A stretch of 64,000 bases of DNA from Parasphingorhabdus marina DSM 22363. Lineage in GTDB: Bacteria > Pseudomonadota > Alphaproteobacteria > Sphingomonadales > Sphingomonadaceae. Shown one piece after another: positions 18,147-26,909 of this stretch (position 1 is its first letter; each line of letters starts with the position of its first letter). Location: positions 1,302,001 through 1,366,000 of the forward strand of contig NZ_FSQW01000002.1 in the NCBI RefSeq assembly GCF_900128895.1. Direction: 5' to 3'. The notes under the pieces are model-generated. The model did not search any database, was not told the origin of the DNA, and was given only the letters and a program-made list of their open reading frames with translations. Both the position numbers and the translations under genes were made by a program.

Positions 18147-18171
18147 GTAAACTATTGTAACTCGCCGTAAC
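18147..18171. promoter_or_regulatory. 10-bp-phased GTAAC direct repeats (response-regulator site candidate)
   Basis: GTAAA at 18147, GTAAC at 18157 and GTAAC at 18167 on the plus strand are spaced exactly one helical turn apart, about 105 bases before the start of the minus-strand gene 17668-18042. Phased direct repeats are typical of OmpR/PhoB-family regulators; GTAAC-like half sites are, as I recall, described for ChvI in alphaproteobacteria. The regulator is inferred. Confidence 0.4.
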
Positions 18172-18331
18172 ACTCTGAAATATTATTACAAAATCCCGCA
18201 ATGAATTCCCCGCGCCGCAAAGCGCAAGAAAGCCAGGATATTCACAGGATTTCCAGGCGGAAAAAACGCCCTTTGAGATCAAATGCTTGGCGCAGCGACT
18301 CGGATTTCGCGCCTCCCCGTAAGTGAATCTC

Positions 18332-19144
18332 CTATCCTGGCTTACGGAATCTCATGACAAACCGGTCTGTTTTTCCCCGCAGTTCCGGTGCAAAGACATT
18401 CTTGTCGAGGTCATCTGCCGGATTGGCAAACATGTCGCTCTCCGCATCAAGGACAAACCCGGCTTTTGCGAAATCGGCCTTCACGGTTGCCGGATCAATC
18501 CGGTGGGTCTTTTCGACAATAGCCCGGGTGTCCCCAGCGCGTCCGACATGATCCACAACAGCAATAATTCCGCCCGGCTTCATCCCCGCGTAAAGGTTGG
18601 CCAGCGCCACCGCCGGGTCCATCCGCTCAAATTTGAACTGTTCGCTCTCCCAGTAAAAATCGTGATAGATCAGATGGAGCATCGCAAAATCGATGCTGTC
18701 TCGCTCGGCCTCATAGTCCGGCAATTGGGACGGTACCATGGTCACATTGGACTGCCGCGATGCGATCCCCGCCCATTTGGTTTTGGCCGCTTCGCTACTG
18801 ACAAACTGGGGGGGATTGACGGCTGTCACCGACCCGTCCGGACCGACCGCGGCCCCCATGATCTCGCTATAATATCCGCCACCGGCAAAGATATCGAGGA
18901 CGGTATCGCCTTTCTCGAGACCCATGAAGGACAGCAGCTCGGCAGGTTTTCGGCTGTCATCAAGCTTGGTGTCGCCTTCGCTCCGTCCGGGCGCTGCTAC
19001 TGCTGCCGCCAGTTCGGGAGTCGCTTGCGATGCCAGCACCAGCGGTGCCTGTACTGAACTGGCCTGCACAGAACTGGCCTGTGCGTGGGAAGCGGCAGCC
19101 AGCAAGGGTGCCGCCAGTGTTACGGCGAAAAACGAAATTCGCAT
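18332..19144 (-). CDS. exported class I methyltransferase-like protein
   Basis: A 270-residue protein with a clear signal peptide (MRISFFAVTLAAPLLAAASH, cleaved at AQA) followed by a class I methyltransferase fold: motif I VLDIFAGGGYYSE, then VTAVNPPQ for the ribose-binding position and FAMLHLIYHDFYW. Similar periplasmic predicted methyltransferases are found in many sphingomonads. SAM is not known to be present in the periplasm, so the role is unclear. Between signal and fold is a short repeat (SSVQA twice) encoded by a 15-bp DNA direct repeat. It lies upstream of nothing on its strand and downstream of uvrB in the same direction, separated by 119 bases. Confidence 0.82.
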   Translation of the reverse strand: MRISFFAVTLAAPLLAAASHAQASSVQASSVQAPLVLASQATPELAAAVAAPGRSEGDTKLDDSRKPAELLSFMGLEKGDTVLDIFAGGGYYSEIMGAAVGPDGSVTAVNPPQFVSSEAAKTKWAGIASRQSNVTMVPSQLPDYEAERDSIDFAMLHLIYHDFYWESEQFKFERMDPAVALANLYAGMKPGGIIAVVDHVGRAGDTRAIVEKTHRIDPATVKADFAKAGFVLDAESDMFANPADDLDKNVFAPELRGKTDRFVMRFRKPG

Positions 19145-19263
19145 AATATGCTCCCCTCAACAAACGGCACAAGAATGAACCTGCCAGCCGGCGGGCACAA
19201 GGCACCAGGATGTCGTTTATCTACATGTTGCAGTCGTTGATCGAATAGACAGATGCCGCGATC

Positions 19264-21447
19264 TCACCCCATCCGCCGCTTGGTCGTCCGCCCGTATTTG
19301 CCCTTTCGGGTTCCCGGGCGCCCCTCGGTGGCCCTGCCCCTGGGGGCGGCGACCTGCAAGTCCGCCGGAACACCCAGTTCGTCCGCCTCCAGCTTGCGGA
19401 TCTCGTCCCGCAACCGTCCGGCTTCCTCGAACTCGAGATCGGCGGCAGCTTCCCGCATCCGTTTTTCCAGGCTCTCGATATGACTGCGCAAATTGTGGCC
19501 GACCAGATGCTCGGTATCGTCATCAATCGGTACGGTCACCTGATCCTTGCTCGCAACATGGGCAACAATGTCGCCGATATTCTTGCGGATGGTGGTCGGT
19601 GTTATCCCGTGCTCGAGATTATACCCTTCCTGTTTTTCGCGCCGGCGCCGGGTCTCGTTCAGGGCCCGTTCCATCGAACCGGTCATGCGATCGGCATAGA
19701 GAATGACGCGGCCGTCTACGTTCCGGGCCGCCCGCCCGATGGTCTGGATCAGCGAGGTCTCGGACCGCAAAAAACCTTCCTTGTCCGCATCAAGTATTGC
19801 GACCAGCCCGCATTCGGGAATGTCGAGACCTTCCCGCAACAGGTTGATCCCCACCAGAACATCATAGACGCCCAGCCTAAGATCGCGAATCAGTTCGATA
19901 CGTTCCAGCGTTTCCACATCGCTGTGCATGTAGCGTACCTTGATTCCGGCTTCGTGCATGAACTCGGTCAGGTCCTCGGCCATGCGTTTGGTCAGGGTGG
20001 TGACCAGCGTCCTGTAGCCCTGTTCGGCCACTTTCCGGCATTCGTTGATGAGATCGTCCACCTGATCTTCAACCGGCTTGATTTCCACCGGCGGATCGAT
20101 CAGCCCGGTTGGCCGGATGACCTGCTCGCTGAATACGCCGCCGGTCTGTTCCATTTCCCAGTTGCCGGGTGTCGCCGACACGCTGACCGTCTGGGGCCGC
20201 ATCGCATCCCATTCGTTGAACCGCAGCGGCCGGTTATCGATACAGCTGGGCAGCCGAAAGCCATATTCGGCCAGCGTGATCTTGCGACGGTGATCGCCTT
20301 TCGACATCGCCCCGATCTGCGGCACCGTCTGGTGGCTTTCATCAACGAAGAGCAGCGCGTTGTCGGGCAAATATTCGAACAGTGTTGGCGGCGGTTCTCC
20401 GGGCAGGCGGCCGGTGAGGAAGCGGGAGTAATTCTCAATCCCCGCGCAGCTCCCGGTCGCAGCGATCATCTCGAGATCGAAATTGGTGCGCTGTTCCAGC
20501 CGCTGGTGCTCGAGCAGTTTGCCCTCGGATTCCAGCTCTTTCAGCCGCACACCCAATTCCAGCTTGATCGCTTCCATCGCCTGTTTCATGGTCGGACCCG
20601 GCGTCACATAGTGGGAATTGGCGAATATGCGGACCCGATTGAGGCTGGCGCCCTTTTTCCCGGTCAGCGGATCAAATTCGACAATTTCCTCAATCTCGTC
20701 CCCGAAGAATGATATCCGCCAGGCCATGTCTTCATAATGCGACGGGAATATTTCGAGATTGTCACCCCTCACCCGGAAATTGCCACGCGCAAAAGCCTGG
20801 TCATTGCGCTTGTATTGCAGCGAGACCAGCTTGCGAATGATATCCCGCTGATCCACCGCCTGCTCTTTCTTCAAATCGAATATCATGGCCGAATAGGTCT
20901 CGACCGACCCGATGCCGTACAGACAGGATACCGATGCCACGATGATCACATCGTCTCGCTCCAGCAACGACCGGGTTGCGCTGTGCCGCATCCGGTCGAT
21001 TGCCTCATTTACCGAACTTTCCTTTTCGATATAGGTATCAGACCGGGCGACATAGGCCTCGGGCTGATAATAGTCGTAATAGCTGACAAAATATTCGACC
21101 GCATTGTTCGGGAAGAAGCTTTTGAATTCCCCGTAAAGCTGGGCTGCCAGGATCTTGTTGGGCGCGAGAATGAGAGCCGGCCGCTGCAGCTCTTCGATAA
21201 TCTTGGCCATGGTAAAGGTCTTGCCCGAGCCGGTCACACCCAGAAGCACCTGATCCTGATCGCCATCCGCAACACCCTCGACCAGTTCCGCAATCGCAGT
21301 GGGCTGATCTCCCGACGGTTCAAAGTCACTGACCAGTTCAAATCGCTTTCCGCCCTCGGATTTCTCCGGGCGCGCCGGCTTGTGCGGAACGAAATTCTCG
21401 TCAGTTTCCGGTTCCGCCAGACCTTCTCGTATCACCAGTTTTGCCAT
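19264..21447 (-). CDS. uvrB: excinuclease ABC subunit B
   Basis: A 727-residue DNA repair helicase of nucleotide excision repair; with UvrA it loads on damage and with UvrC makes the incisions. Walker A is [13 protein letters not shown] at residues 70-82, the beta-hairpin region is [20 protein letters not shown], later helicase motifs include LFVDESH and [13 protein letters not shown], and the C-terminal UVR domain ([17 protein letters not shown]) binds UvrC. Start: [10 protein letters not shown] at 21447; the frame is open for 145 codons upstream, but those residues are not UvrB. A one-mismatch LexA-like sequence (GAAC-N7-GATC, 21460-21474) lies 13 bases upstream. Confidence 0.97.
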   Translation of the reverse strand: MAKLVIREGLAEPETDENFVPHKPARPEKSEGGKRFELVSDFEPSGDQPTAIAELVEGVADGDQDQVLLGVTGSGKTFTMAKIIEELQRPALILAPNKILAAQLYGEFKSFFPNNAVEYFVSYYDYYQPEAYVARSDTYIEKESSVNEAIDRMRHSATRSLLERDDVIIVASVSCLYGIGSVETYSAMIFDLKKEQAVDQRDIIRKLVSLQYKRNDQAFARGNFRVRGDNLEIFPSHYEDMAWRISFFGDEIEEIVEFDPLTGKKGASLNRVRIFANSHYVTPGPTMKQAMEAIKLELGVRLKELESEGKLLEHQRLEQRTNFDLEMIAATGSCAGIENYSRFLTGRLPGEPPPTLFEYLPDNALLFVDESHQTVPQIGAMSKGDHRRKITLAEYGFRLPSCIDNRPLRFNEWDAMRPQTVSVSATPGNWEMEQTGGVFSEQVIRPTGLIDPPVEIKPVEDQVDDLINECRKVAEQGYRTLVTTLTKRMAEDLTEFMHEAGIKVRYMHSDVETLERIELIRDLRLGVYDVLVGINLLREGLDIPECGLVAILDADKEGFLRSETSLIQTIGRAARNVDGRVILYADRMTGSMERALNETRRRREKQEGYNLEHGITPTTIRKNIGDIVAHVASKDQVTVPIDDDTEHLVGHNLRSHIESLEKRMREAAADLEFEEAGRLRDEIRKLEADELGVPADLQVAAPRGRATEGRPGTRKGKYGRTTKRRMG

Positions 21448-21576
21448 GGTGAAACTATGGAACAAAAAGGGATCACTGTCATCCCAATTCTGGACGCAGT
21501 TCAGAGCAAATTTACAAGACTTTCCGCCGCGGCTATGGCAAACAGGACGAAACGAAACAGATGAGGGTATATAACA

Positions 21577-22119
21577 GTGAAAAAGATTCTGGTTTCTGCC
21601 GCTGCGGTGGCTTTGGTCAGCGGTTGCGCAGACAGTGGTGCAGATGCTGATGGAGACGGCAAGATCACCAACGAAGAAGTCGCCGCCGAGATGAACGAAG
21701 TGAGCCTGGAAGCGGGTGAATGGGAAAATACCGTCGAGATTGTCGATGTGGAGATCGAAGGCATGCCCAACGGCGTTCCTCCCGGCATGATCGAACGGAT
21801 GAAAAGTCAGAAAACGGTGAGCAAATCCTGCATGACCGAAGAAATGGCCAAAAACCCTGGAGCTGAGTTTTTTGCGGCTCAAGAAGAGTTTGACTGCGAA
21901 ATAAAGAAATTCAACATGAGTGGCGGTGCCATTGATTCCGAATTATCCTGCAAGAACATGAACAACGGTGCTGGCGAAATGAACATGGCGATGACCGGCC
22001 AATATGGCCCAAGCAGCTATGACATGATGCTCAACATGGACGGCGGCGCCGGACCGGTGAAAATGAAAATTTCCGCCAAAAATGTCGGCAAGCGCGTGGG
22101 TGACTGCCCCGCTGGCTGA
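21577..22119 (+). CDS. DUF3617 family lipoprotein
   Basis: A 180-residue envelope protein with lipobox LVSGC at residue 16. It has the features of DUF3617 proteins: repeated [12 protein letters not shown] near residue 43, the KSCMTEE and CEIKKFNM elements with conserved Cys, and C at SELSC. An acidic loop [13 protein letters not shown] near residue 24 looks like an EF-hand calcium loop, which is not usual for the family. The start is GTG at 21577, with GAGGG upstream. It is divergent from uvrB. Function unknown. Confidence 0.82.
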   Translation: MKKILVSAAAVALVSGCADSGADADGDGKITNEEVAAEMNEVSLEAGEWENTVEIVDVEIEGMPNGVPPGMIERMKSQKTVSKSCMTEEMAKNPGAEFFAAQEEFDCEIKKFNMSGGAIDSELSCKNMNNGAGEMNMAMTGQYGPSSYDMMLNMDGGAGPVKMKISAKNVGKRVGDCPAG

Positions 22120-22306
22120 TATCTGTCACCAGACAGGAATTTCGAACGCAGTGCGGCCATTCGGTTGCGCTGCGTTTTTCTTTGACAGCAGCGCCAGTCA
22201 ACGGTCCTGGCCGCAGAATGCGACATAACCTCGCTGGTTATTGCATCTGCCCGCACGACTGATAGGTTTCACTCCGAAACCGAATCACCCCCTCAAGGAG
22301 AGAATA

Positions 22307-22690
22307 ATGATCGCGTACACAATGCTCGGAACCAACGACAAGGAAAAGGCCTTCGCCTTTTACGACTCCCTGTTTGAAGGAACCGACATCAAAAGGCTGT
22401 TCAAGACGCCGCTCGGCGGACAGTTTTACGGCAAAGTCCCGGGCCAGCCGATGCTCTGCATCACGTCTCCCTATGATGAAGGCGAGGCCTGTTTCGGCAA
22501 TGGTACCATGGTCGCGCTGCAATTTGAGGACACAGCAGATATCGACCGCCTGCACGCCAAAGCGCTGGAAATCGGTGGCAAGGACGAAGGCGAACCGGGC
22601 TGGCGGGCACCAGAAGTCTTTTACGGCGCCTATTTCCGCGATCTCGACGGCAACAAGCTTTGCGTTTGCAAAATGAACATGGGAGGATGA
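22307..22690 (+). CDS. VOC family protein
   Basis: A 127-residue vicinal-oxygen-chelate (glyoxalase/bleomycin-resistance fold) protein: opening MIAYTMLGTNDKEKAFAFYD, then metal-site candidates in the two beta-alpha-beta modules and the ending YFRDLDGNKLCVCKM. The fold binds divalent metal and often a small electrophile or acts as a dioxygenase or isomerase; the substrate is not known. Start at the ATG 22307 behind AAGGAG; in-frame residues upstream are not VOC-like. It is followed four bases later by a paralogue of the same size, a tandem duplication. Confidence 0.85.
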   Translation: MIAYTMLGTNDKEKAFAFYDSLFEGTDIKRLFKTPLGGQFYGKVPGQPMLCITSPYDEGEACFGNGTMVALQFEDTADIDRLHAKALEIGGKDEGEPGWRAPEVFYGAYFRDLDGNKLCVCKMNMGG

Positions 22691-22694
22691 TGCA

Positions 22695-23087
22695 ATGATC
22701 GGATATGTGACTCTGGGAACCAATGATCTGGAAAAGGCCCGGACCTATTATGACGGCTTGCTCGGCGAGCTCGGCGCCAAGCGGCTGATGGAAATGGAAG
22801 AAAATGGCTTCACGCTCTACGGCACTGACATGGCCAGCCCGTCCATCGCCCTCACCGAACCCTGGAACGGGGAACAGGCACAACCCGGCAACGGCAACAT
22901 GATTGCCCTGCAAATGCAGGAGCGATCGCAGGTCGACAGTCTCTACAAAAAGGGTCTGGAGCTGGGCGGATCCGACGAGGGGGCACCCGGAGTCCGGGGT
23001 GACGAGGGCCCGATGGCCTTTTACGCCGCCTATTTCCGGGACCCGGAAGGCAACAAGCTTTGCGCTTTTCGCCTCGGACCGGCATAA
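22695..23087 (+). CDS. VOC family protein, paralogue of the preceding gene
   Basis: A 130-residue VOC protein (MIGYVTLGTNDLEKARTYYD at the start, YFRDPEGNKLCAFRL at the end). It shares the opening, the GNGxMIALQ middle block and the end with the gene before it, so both arose by tandem duplication. GGAGG precedes the ATG, and the four-base gap to the previous stop indicates one operon. Substrate unknown. The two may form a heterodimer, which is inference. Confidence 0.85.
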   Translation: MIGYVTLGTNDLEKARTYYDGLLGELGAKRLMEMEENGFTLYGTDMASPSIALTEPWNGEQAQPGNGNMIALQMQERSQVDSLYKKGLELGGSDEGAPGVRGDEGPMAFYAAYFRDPEGNKLCAFRLGPA

Positions 23088-23112
23088 GGTGTGACGCAAT
23101 AAAGGGGAAATC

Positions 23113-24456
23113 ATGAAAAAGTCTTTTCTGGCGCTTGCAGCGGCATGCAGCATCACGGCTGGCGCACCTGCCGGTGCGCAATCCACAAATACACCGCTGG
23201 GCGCCGCGATTGCTTCCGATTATGATGCGAAGCTGGAAGCGCTGTTCATTGATTTCCACCAAAATCCCGAACTTTCCTACAAGGAAACACGCACCGCGGC
23301 CATTATCGCGCGCGAATGGCGCGCGGCCGGATGGGATGTGACCGAACAGGTGGGCGGCACCGGCGTGGTTGGTGTCATGACCAATGGCGCAGGTCCCACA
23401 GTCCTGCTCCGGGCGGATATGGACGGGCTTCCGGTGAAGGAAGACAGCGGCCTCGGCTATGCATCCACAGCGCGCCAGGTCAGCATAGATGGCACCGAGA
23501 AGCCGGTCATGCATGCATGTGGCCATGATGTGCACATCACCTCGATCATCGGCACCGCGCGGCGTCTGTCCGACATGAAGGCGCAATGGCAGGGCACCGT
23601 CGTGCTCATCGCCCAGCCGGCGGAAGAACGCCTGGGCGGTGCGCGGATGATGATGGAGGACGGCCTCTACGAGCGGTTCCCGAAACCCGATTATGCCCTC
23701 GCCTTCCATGTGTCATCCGGTGCAGCCACCGGCAGGCTAACCCTCCGGGAGTCGATCACCTACTCTTCTGCCGACACGGTCGATATCATCGTGCACGGCG
23801 TTGGTGCGCATGGTGCCAGTCCGCATCGCGGCAAGGACCCGATCCTGATGGGTGCTCAGATCATCATGAACCTGCAGACCCTGGTCAGCCGCGATATCGC
23901 ACCGCTCAAGCCGGGCGTGGTCACCGTCGGTGCTTTCAACAGCGGGTTCAAGCACAACATCATATCTGACCGGGCGACCATGCAGCTCACCGTTCGCGCC
24001 GACGATGAAGAAACGCGCCAGAAGCTGCTCGCGGGAATCCGGCGGGTGGCGGAGAATGTAGGGCGAATGAACGGCCTGCCCGAGGACAAGCTGCCCAAAG
24101 TCCTGGTGTCGAAAGAAAGTACGCCCGCGACTTATAATGATGTCGCGCTGACCCGGCGTATCCGCACGCTTTTCGAACAGCGATTTGGCGAAGAAGTATT
24201 TGATGATCGCCCGCGCGGTGGCATGGGCGCTGAGGATTTCGCCTATTTTGTGGCCCCCAATACCGATGTTCCGGGCGTTTATTTCGGCGTTGGCGGAACA
24301 CCGCAAGCCGATTTTGACCGCGAAAAGGCGGGCGGAACACCGGTCCCGTCCCATCATTCGCCTTTCTTCAAGGTGAAGCCAAGAGAGTCGGTTACGCTGG
24401 GAACCGAAGCCATGACCGCCGCGACACTGGACCTGCTGGCACCCACCGGAAACTAG
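23113..24456 (+). CDS. exported M20 family amidohydrolase/peptidase
   Basis: A 447-residue protein with signal peptide (MKKSFLALAAACSITAGAPA, cleaved at GAQ). M20D-type metal site: CGHDVHITS with Cys136 and His138, the acidic AEERLGG, then HVSSGAAT, and a late GGMGAEDFAYF. These enzymes hydrolyse amide bonds of acylated amino acids or short peptides (hippurate or N-acyl-amino acid type) with two metals. The dimerisation domain is inserted at about residues 200-310 (VHGVGAHGASPHRGKDP). AAAGGGGAAA precedes the ATG. The VOC pair lies 25 bases upstream in the same direction and may be in the same transcript. Confidence 0.9.
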   Translation: MKKSFLALAAACSITAGAPAGAQSTNTPLGAAIASDYDAKLEALFIDFHQNPELSYKETRTAAIIAREWRAAGWDVTEQVGGTGVVGVMTNGAGPTVLLRADMDGLPVKEDSGLGYASTARQVSIDGTEKPVMHACGHDVHITSIIGTARRLSDMKAQWQGTVVLIAQPAEERLGGARMMMEDGLYERFPKPDYALAFHVSSGAATGRLTLRESITYSSADTVDIIVHGVGAHGASPHRGKDPILMGAQIIMNLQTLVSRDIAPLKPGVVTVGAFNSGFKHNIISDRATMQLTVRADDEETRQKLLAGIRRVAENVGRMNGLPEDKLPKVLVSKESTPATYNDVALTRRIRTLFEQRFGEEVFDDRPRGGMGAEDFAYFVAPNTDVPGVYFGVGGTPQADFDREKAGGTPVPSHHSPFFKVKPRESVTLGTEAMTAATLDLLAPTGN

Positions 24457-24462
24457 CAGCCG

Positions 24463-24813
24463 ATGAGCGCGGACGGACTTTCGGACGGTCAGCTGCAACA
24501 GCTGAAAACCCGCCTGCTCGATCGTCAAAAGGAGCTGAAGGCACTGGATGCCGAGGCCGAAAGCTGGCGAAGCACTGTGGAACTCGATCAGCAAAGCGTC
24601 GGACGGTTGTCGCGCATGGATGCCCTGCAGCAACAGGAAATGGCACAGGCCGAAGCACGGCGGCGCACCAGTGACCTGGCCCGTATCGATCAGGCGCTCC
24701 TGCGCATGGAGGAGGACGAATATGGCTGGTGCGCCGAATGAGGCGAACCGATCGCCTTCAAGCGTCTCGAAATCGATCCCATGGCCAGTTTTTGCATCGG
24801 CTGCGCCAAATGA
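24463..24813 (+). pseudogene. DksA/TraR-type zinc finger protein with UGA at a zinc-ligand codon
   Basis: The frame starts with a coiled-coil region (residues 5-85, QQLKTRLLDRQKELKALDAE) and then reaches EDEYGWCAE followed by TGA at 24739-24741. Read past the TGA, the same frame continues GEPIAFKRLEIDPMASFCIGCAK and stops at 24813, giving the complete C-terminal zinc finger of DksA/TraR proteins. The Cys pattern would be Cys90, codon 93 (the TGA), Cys111, Cys114, so the stop replaces exactly the second Cys of the CxxC-x17-CxxC finger. A one-base change from TGC/TGT would do this. As written it makes a 92-residue protein lacking the finger. See the finding for alternatives. Confidence 0.75.
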
Positions 24814-24862
24814 ACCGGCTGGCGAAGTTCCTGGACAGCCGACAGGCACGCACTGCCCGAAA

Positions 24863-25141
24863 ATGACCCGTCCGGTAGAATATTGCTGGCTTTGCGAACG
24901 CCCGCTTGGCCGCCGCATTGAGTGGCACCATCCGGTCCCGAAAAGCCGCAAGGGCAAGGAAACTGTTGCTGTTCATCCCATTTGCCACCGGACGATCCAT
25001 GCCAATTTCACCAATGCGGAACTGGCACGGCAATTCCACGCATCCGAAGCGCTGAGAGATCATCCGAAAATCGGGCGGTTTTTGCAATGGGTCCGCAACA
25101 AGCCACCGGATTTCCATGCCCCCACGCGATCACGCAAGTGA
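24863..25141 (+). CDS. small HNH endonuclease-like protein
   Basis: A 92-residue protein with a treble-clef HNH signature: CWLCERPLG near residue 8, then the HNH core EWHHPVPKSRKG, and AVHPICHRTIHANFTN with the closing His/Asn. The Cys pairs (CxxC and the later Cys-His) can bind zinc. Such small HNH proteins cut or nick DNA in some systems, but many genomic copies are of unknown role; it shows no partner methylase. The start ATG at 24863 has no strong ribosome binding site. It follows the interrupted DksA/TraR-like gene, and the two may be transcribed together, although nothing proves a common function. Confidence 0.7.
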   Translation: MTRPVEYCWLCERPLGRRIEWHHPVPKSRKGKETVAVHPICHRTIHANFTNAELARQFHASEALRDHPKIGRFLQWVRNKPPDFHAPTRSRK

Positions 25142-25259
25142 TTGAGGAACGGCGATAATCTGGTTCGGAGCCGCCGAAAGGACTCGCATTTGCGTCCAGC
25201 CGACAAAAACCCGGCAAAATGCGCTTTCGCAGGCAAGGCTGGTGTCCTAAAGCACTTCC

Positions 25260-25715
25260 ATGGACGTTCCTTCCGATATCCAGCCGCATGACGGGCGTTT
25301 CGTGGGTGGTCGGCACTATTTCGCCTGCCGGGTCTATTTTGAGGACACGGATTTTTCGGGGATTGTTTATCACGCCAATTACCTGCGCTACATGGAGCGC
25401 GCCCGATCCGACATGCTGCGGGTGCTGGACATGGATCAAAATGCCGCATTCGGTGCCGGTGAAGGGGTTTATGCGGTCACCGACATGACGATCAAATATG
25501 TTCTGCCGGCCAGGCTGGACGATGATCTTGTCGTGGTGAGCAGGGTCCGGAAACTGCGCGCTGCCAGCGTGATCATCGAGCAGACGATCATGCGCGGCGA
25601 GGACAGGATTGCCGCGGCCGATGTGCAGGCCGCCTTTCTGACACCCTCGGGTCGGCCGCGTCGGCAACCCGAAGCATGGACAAAGGCCTTCGCCAGCGTC
25701 ATGGATGCAGAATGA
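25260..25715 (+). CDS. ybgC: YbgC-type acyl-CoA thioesterase of the Tol-Pal operon
   Basis: A 151-residue hotdog-fold thioesterase (4HBT family) with the signature VYFEDTDFSGIVYHANYLRY, whose Asp is the catalytic residue and whose His contributes to acyl binding. In proteobacteria ybgC is usually the first gene of the tol-pal cluster, as here. It hydrolyses short acyl-CoA esters and is thought to be linked to phospholipid metabolism. The C-terminal end (SGRPRRQPEAWTKAF) is slightly longer than E. coli YbgC. The start ATG at 25260 begins the cluster; tolQ follows 19 bases after its stop. Confidence 0.93.
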   Translation: MDVPSDIQPHDGRFVGGRHYFACRVYFEDTDFSGIVYHANYLRYMERARSDMLRVLDMDQNAAFGAGEGVYAVTDMTIKYVLPARLDDDLVVVSRVRKLRAASVIIEQTIMRGEDRIAAADVQAAFLTPSGRPRRQPEAWTKAFASVMDAE

Positions 25716-25734
25716 ACTACAAAGGGACTCCGTT

Positions 25735-26436
25735 TTGCTAGAAACACTCTCCGTCGTCGCCATTTCCAGCGGATTTTCGCCCTTCGAGCTTTTTCTTCAG
25801 GCGGACATCATCGTCAAACTGGTGATGATCGGCCTGCTCCTCGCCAGTATCTGGACCTGGACGATCATCGTCAGCTTCGCGATGAAGGTGCGCCGTATCC
25901 AGGATCGCACCGAAAAGTTTGAAGCCGCCTATTCCAGCACCCAGGATGTCGACCGGTTCTTCCAGAAATACAAGAAAAGCGTGCTTCCTGTCGCGCGCGT
26001 GTTTATCGCCGGAATCAAGGAATGGCGACGCTCGACAACCGCCGGGCCGGTGGATCGCGAGGGCACGCGCGAGCGGCTGGCGACGGCCATGAACGCCACC
26101 ATCGCGCGCGAAATTGATGCGATGGCGGATCGGCTGAATTTCCTCGCCACGGTCGGCAGCGTCGCCCCCTTTGTCGGCCTGTTCGGGACGGTCTGGGGCA
26201 TCATGCGGAGCTTTTCGGCAATCGCTGCAGAACAGAACAGTTCGCTCGCCGTCGTCGCACCGGGCATTGCCGAAGCGCTGTTTGCCACCGCTATCGGCCT
26301 GTTTGCCGCCATCCCGGCGGTGATCGCCTATAACCGCTTTTCCCACCGCCTCAACAAGCTGGAAGCGCGCATGGGGCGGTTTGCCGACGGCCTCCATGCC
26401 AGCCTCAGTCGCGAGCTGGAACTGGGAGCGCGATAA
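25735..26436 (+). CDS. tolQ: Tol-Pal system protein TolQ
   Basis: A 233-residue inner-membrane protein of the ExbB/TolQ family. Three membrane segments: residues about 17-40 (IIVKLVMIGLLLASIWTWTI), and two after the conserved region FLATVGSVAPFVGLFGTVWG. The FVGLFGTVWGIM signature is diagnostic. With TolR it forms the proton channel that powers TolA. Start: the TTG at 25735 has AAAGGGA at good distance; an ATG at 25705 also opens the frame but sits inside the ybgC end without a ribosome binding site. The stop overlaps the tolR start. Confidence 0.93.
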   Translation: MLETLSVVAISSGFSPFELFLQADIIVKLVMIGLLLASIWTWTIIVSFAMKVRRIQDRTEKFEAAYSSTQDVDRFFQKYKKSVLPVARVFIAGIKEWRRSTTAGPVDREGTRERLATAMNATIAREIDAMADRLNFLATVGSVAPFVGLFGTVWGIMRSFSAIAAEQNSSLAVVAPGIAEALFATAIGLFAAIPAVIAYNRFSHRLNKLEARMGRFADGLHASLSRELELGAR

Positions 26437-26894
26437 TGGGCATGAACACCCCTTCGCGAAATGGTGGCCGGACCCGCGGACGTCCGCCCATGTCCGAAAT
26501 CAACGTGACCCCCTTTGTTGATGTCATGCTGGTGCTGTTGATCATCTTCATGGTCACCGCGCCCTTGCTGGTTGCAGGGGTACCTGTCAATCTTCCGGAA
26601 AGCCGCGCCAATGCGCTGGAACAGGAACAGGAGCCGGTGCAGATTTCGATAGACCGGGACGGCCGGATATATCTGGGTGAGGAGGAGTTGAGTCGGACTG
26701 CCCTGATTTCGCGGTTGGGTGACATAGCCGCCAGCCAAAACCCTGAAAACCCACGCCAAATAATGTTGCGCGGTGACACGACACTGCAATATGGTCTGGT
26801 CATGGGTGTGATGGGCGAGTTGAACCGAGTGGGTCTGAACCGGCTTTCTTTGGTCACGGGTCCAGTCACCAGCGGTTCATCTGAGGCGCCATAG
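26436..26894 (+). CDS. tolR: Tol-Pal system protein TolR
   Basis: A 152-residue protein of the ExbD/TolR family: short cytoplasmic tail, MSEINVTPFVDVMLVLLIIF with the essential membrane Asp (VDVMLVLL), then a periplasmic domain. It binds TolQ and couples proton flow to TolA. Its ATG overlaps the last base of the tolQ stop, so it is translationally coupled. Typical length. Confidence 0.95.
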   Translation: MGMNTPSRNGGRTRGRPPMSEINVTPFVDVMLVLLIIFMVTAPLLVAGVPVNLPESRANALEQEQEPVQISIDRDGRIYLGEEELSRTALISRLGDIAASQNPENPRQIMLRGDTTLQYGLVMGVMGELNRVGLNRLSLVTGPVTSGSSEAP

Positions 26895-26909
26895 GAATGA
26901 TCGGCTGTT

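Noticed and set aside
19480-20712. 410-codon open frame antisense to uvrB
   Set aside because: Shadow of the uvrB codons; no domain or start signal.
21460-21474. LexA box before uvrB (GAAC-N7-GATC)
   Set aside because: One mismatch in a short motif; chance matches of this quality are expected. Mentioned only in the uvrB entry.
24739-24760. UGA as selenocysteine in the DksA/TraR-like gene
   Set aside because: The short GGCGA/TCGCC stem is too close to the UGA and too small for a bacterial SECIS, and no sel genes are visible. Kept only as an alternative in the finding.
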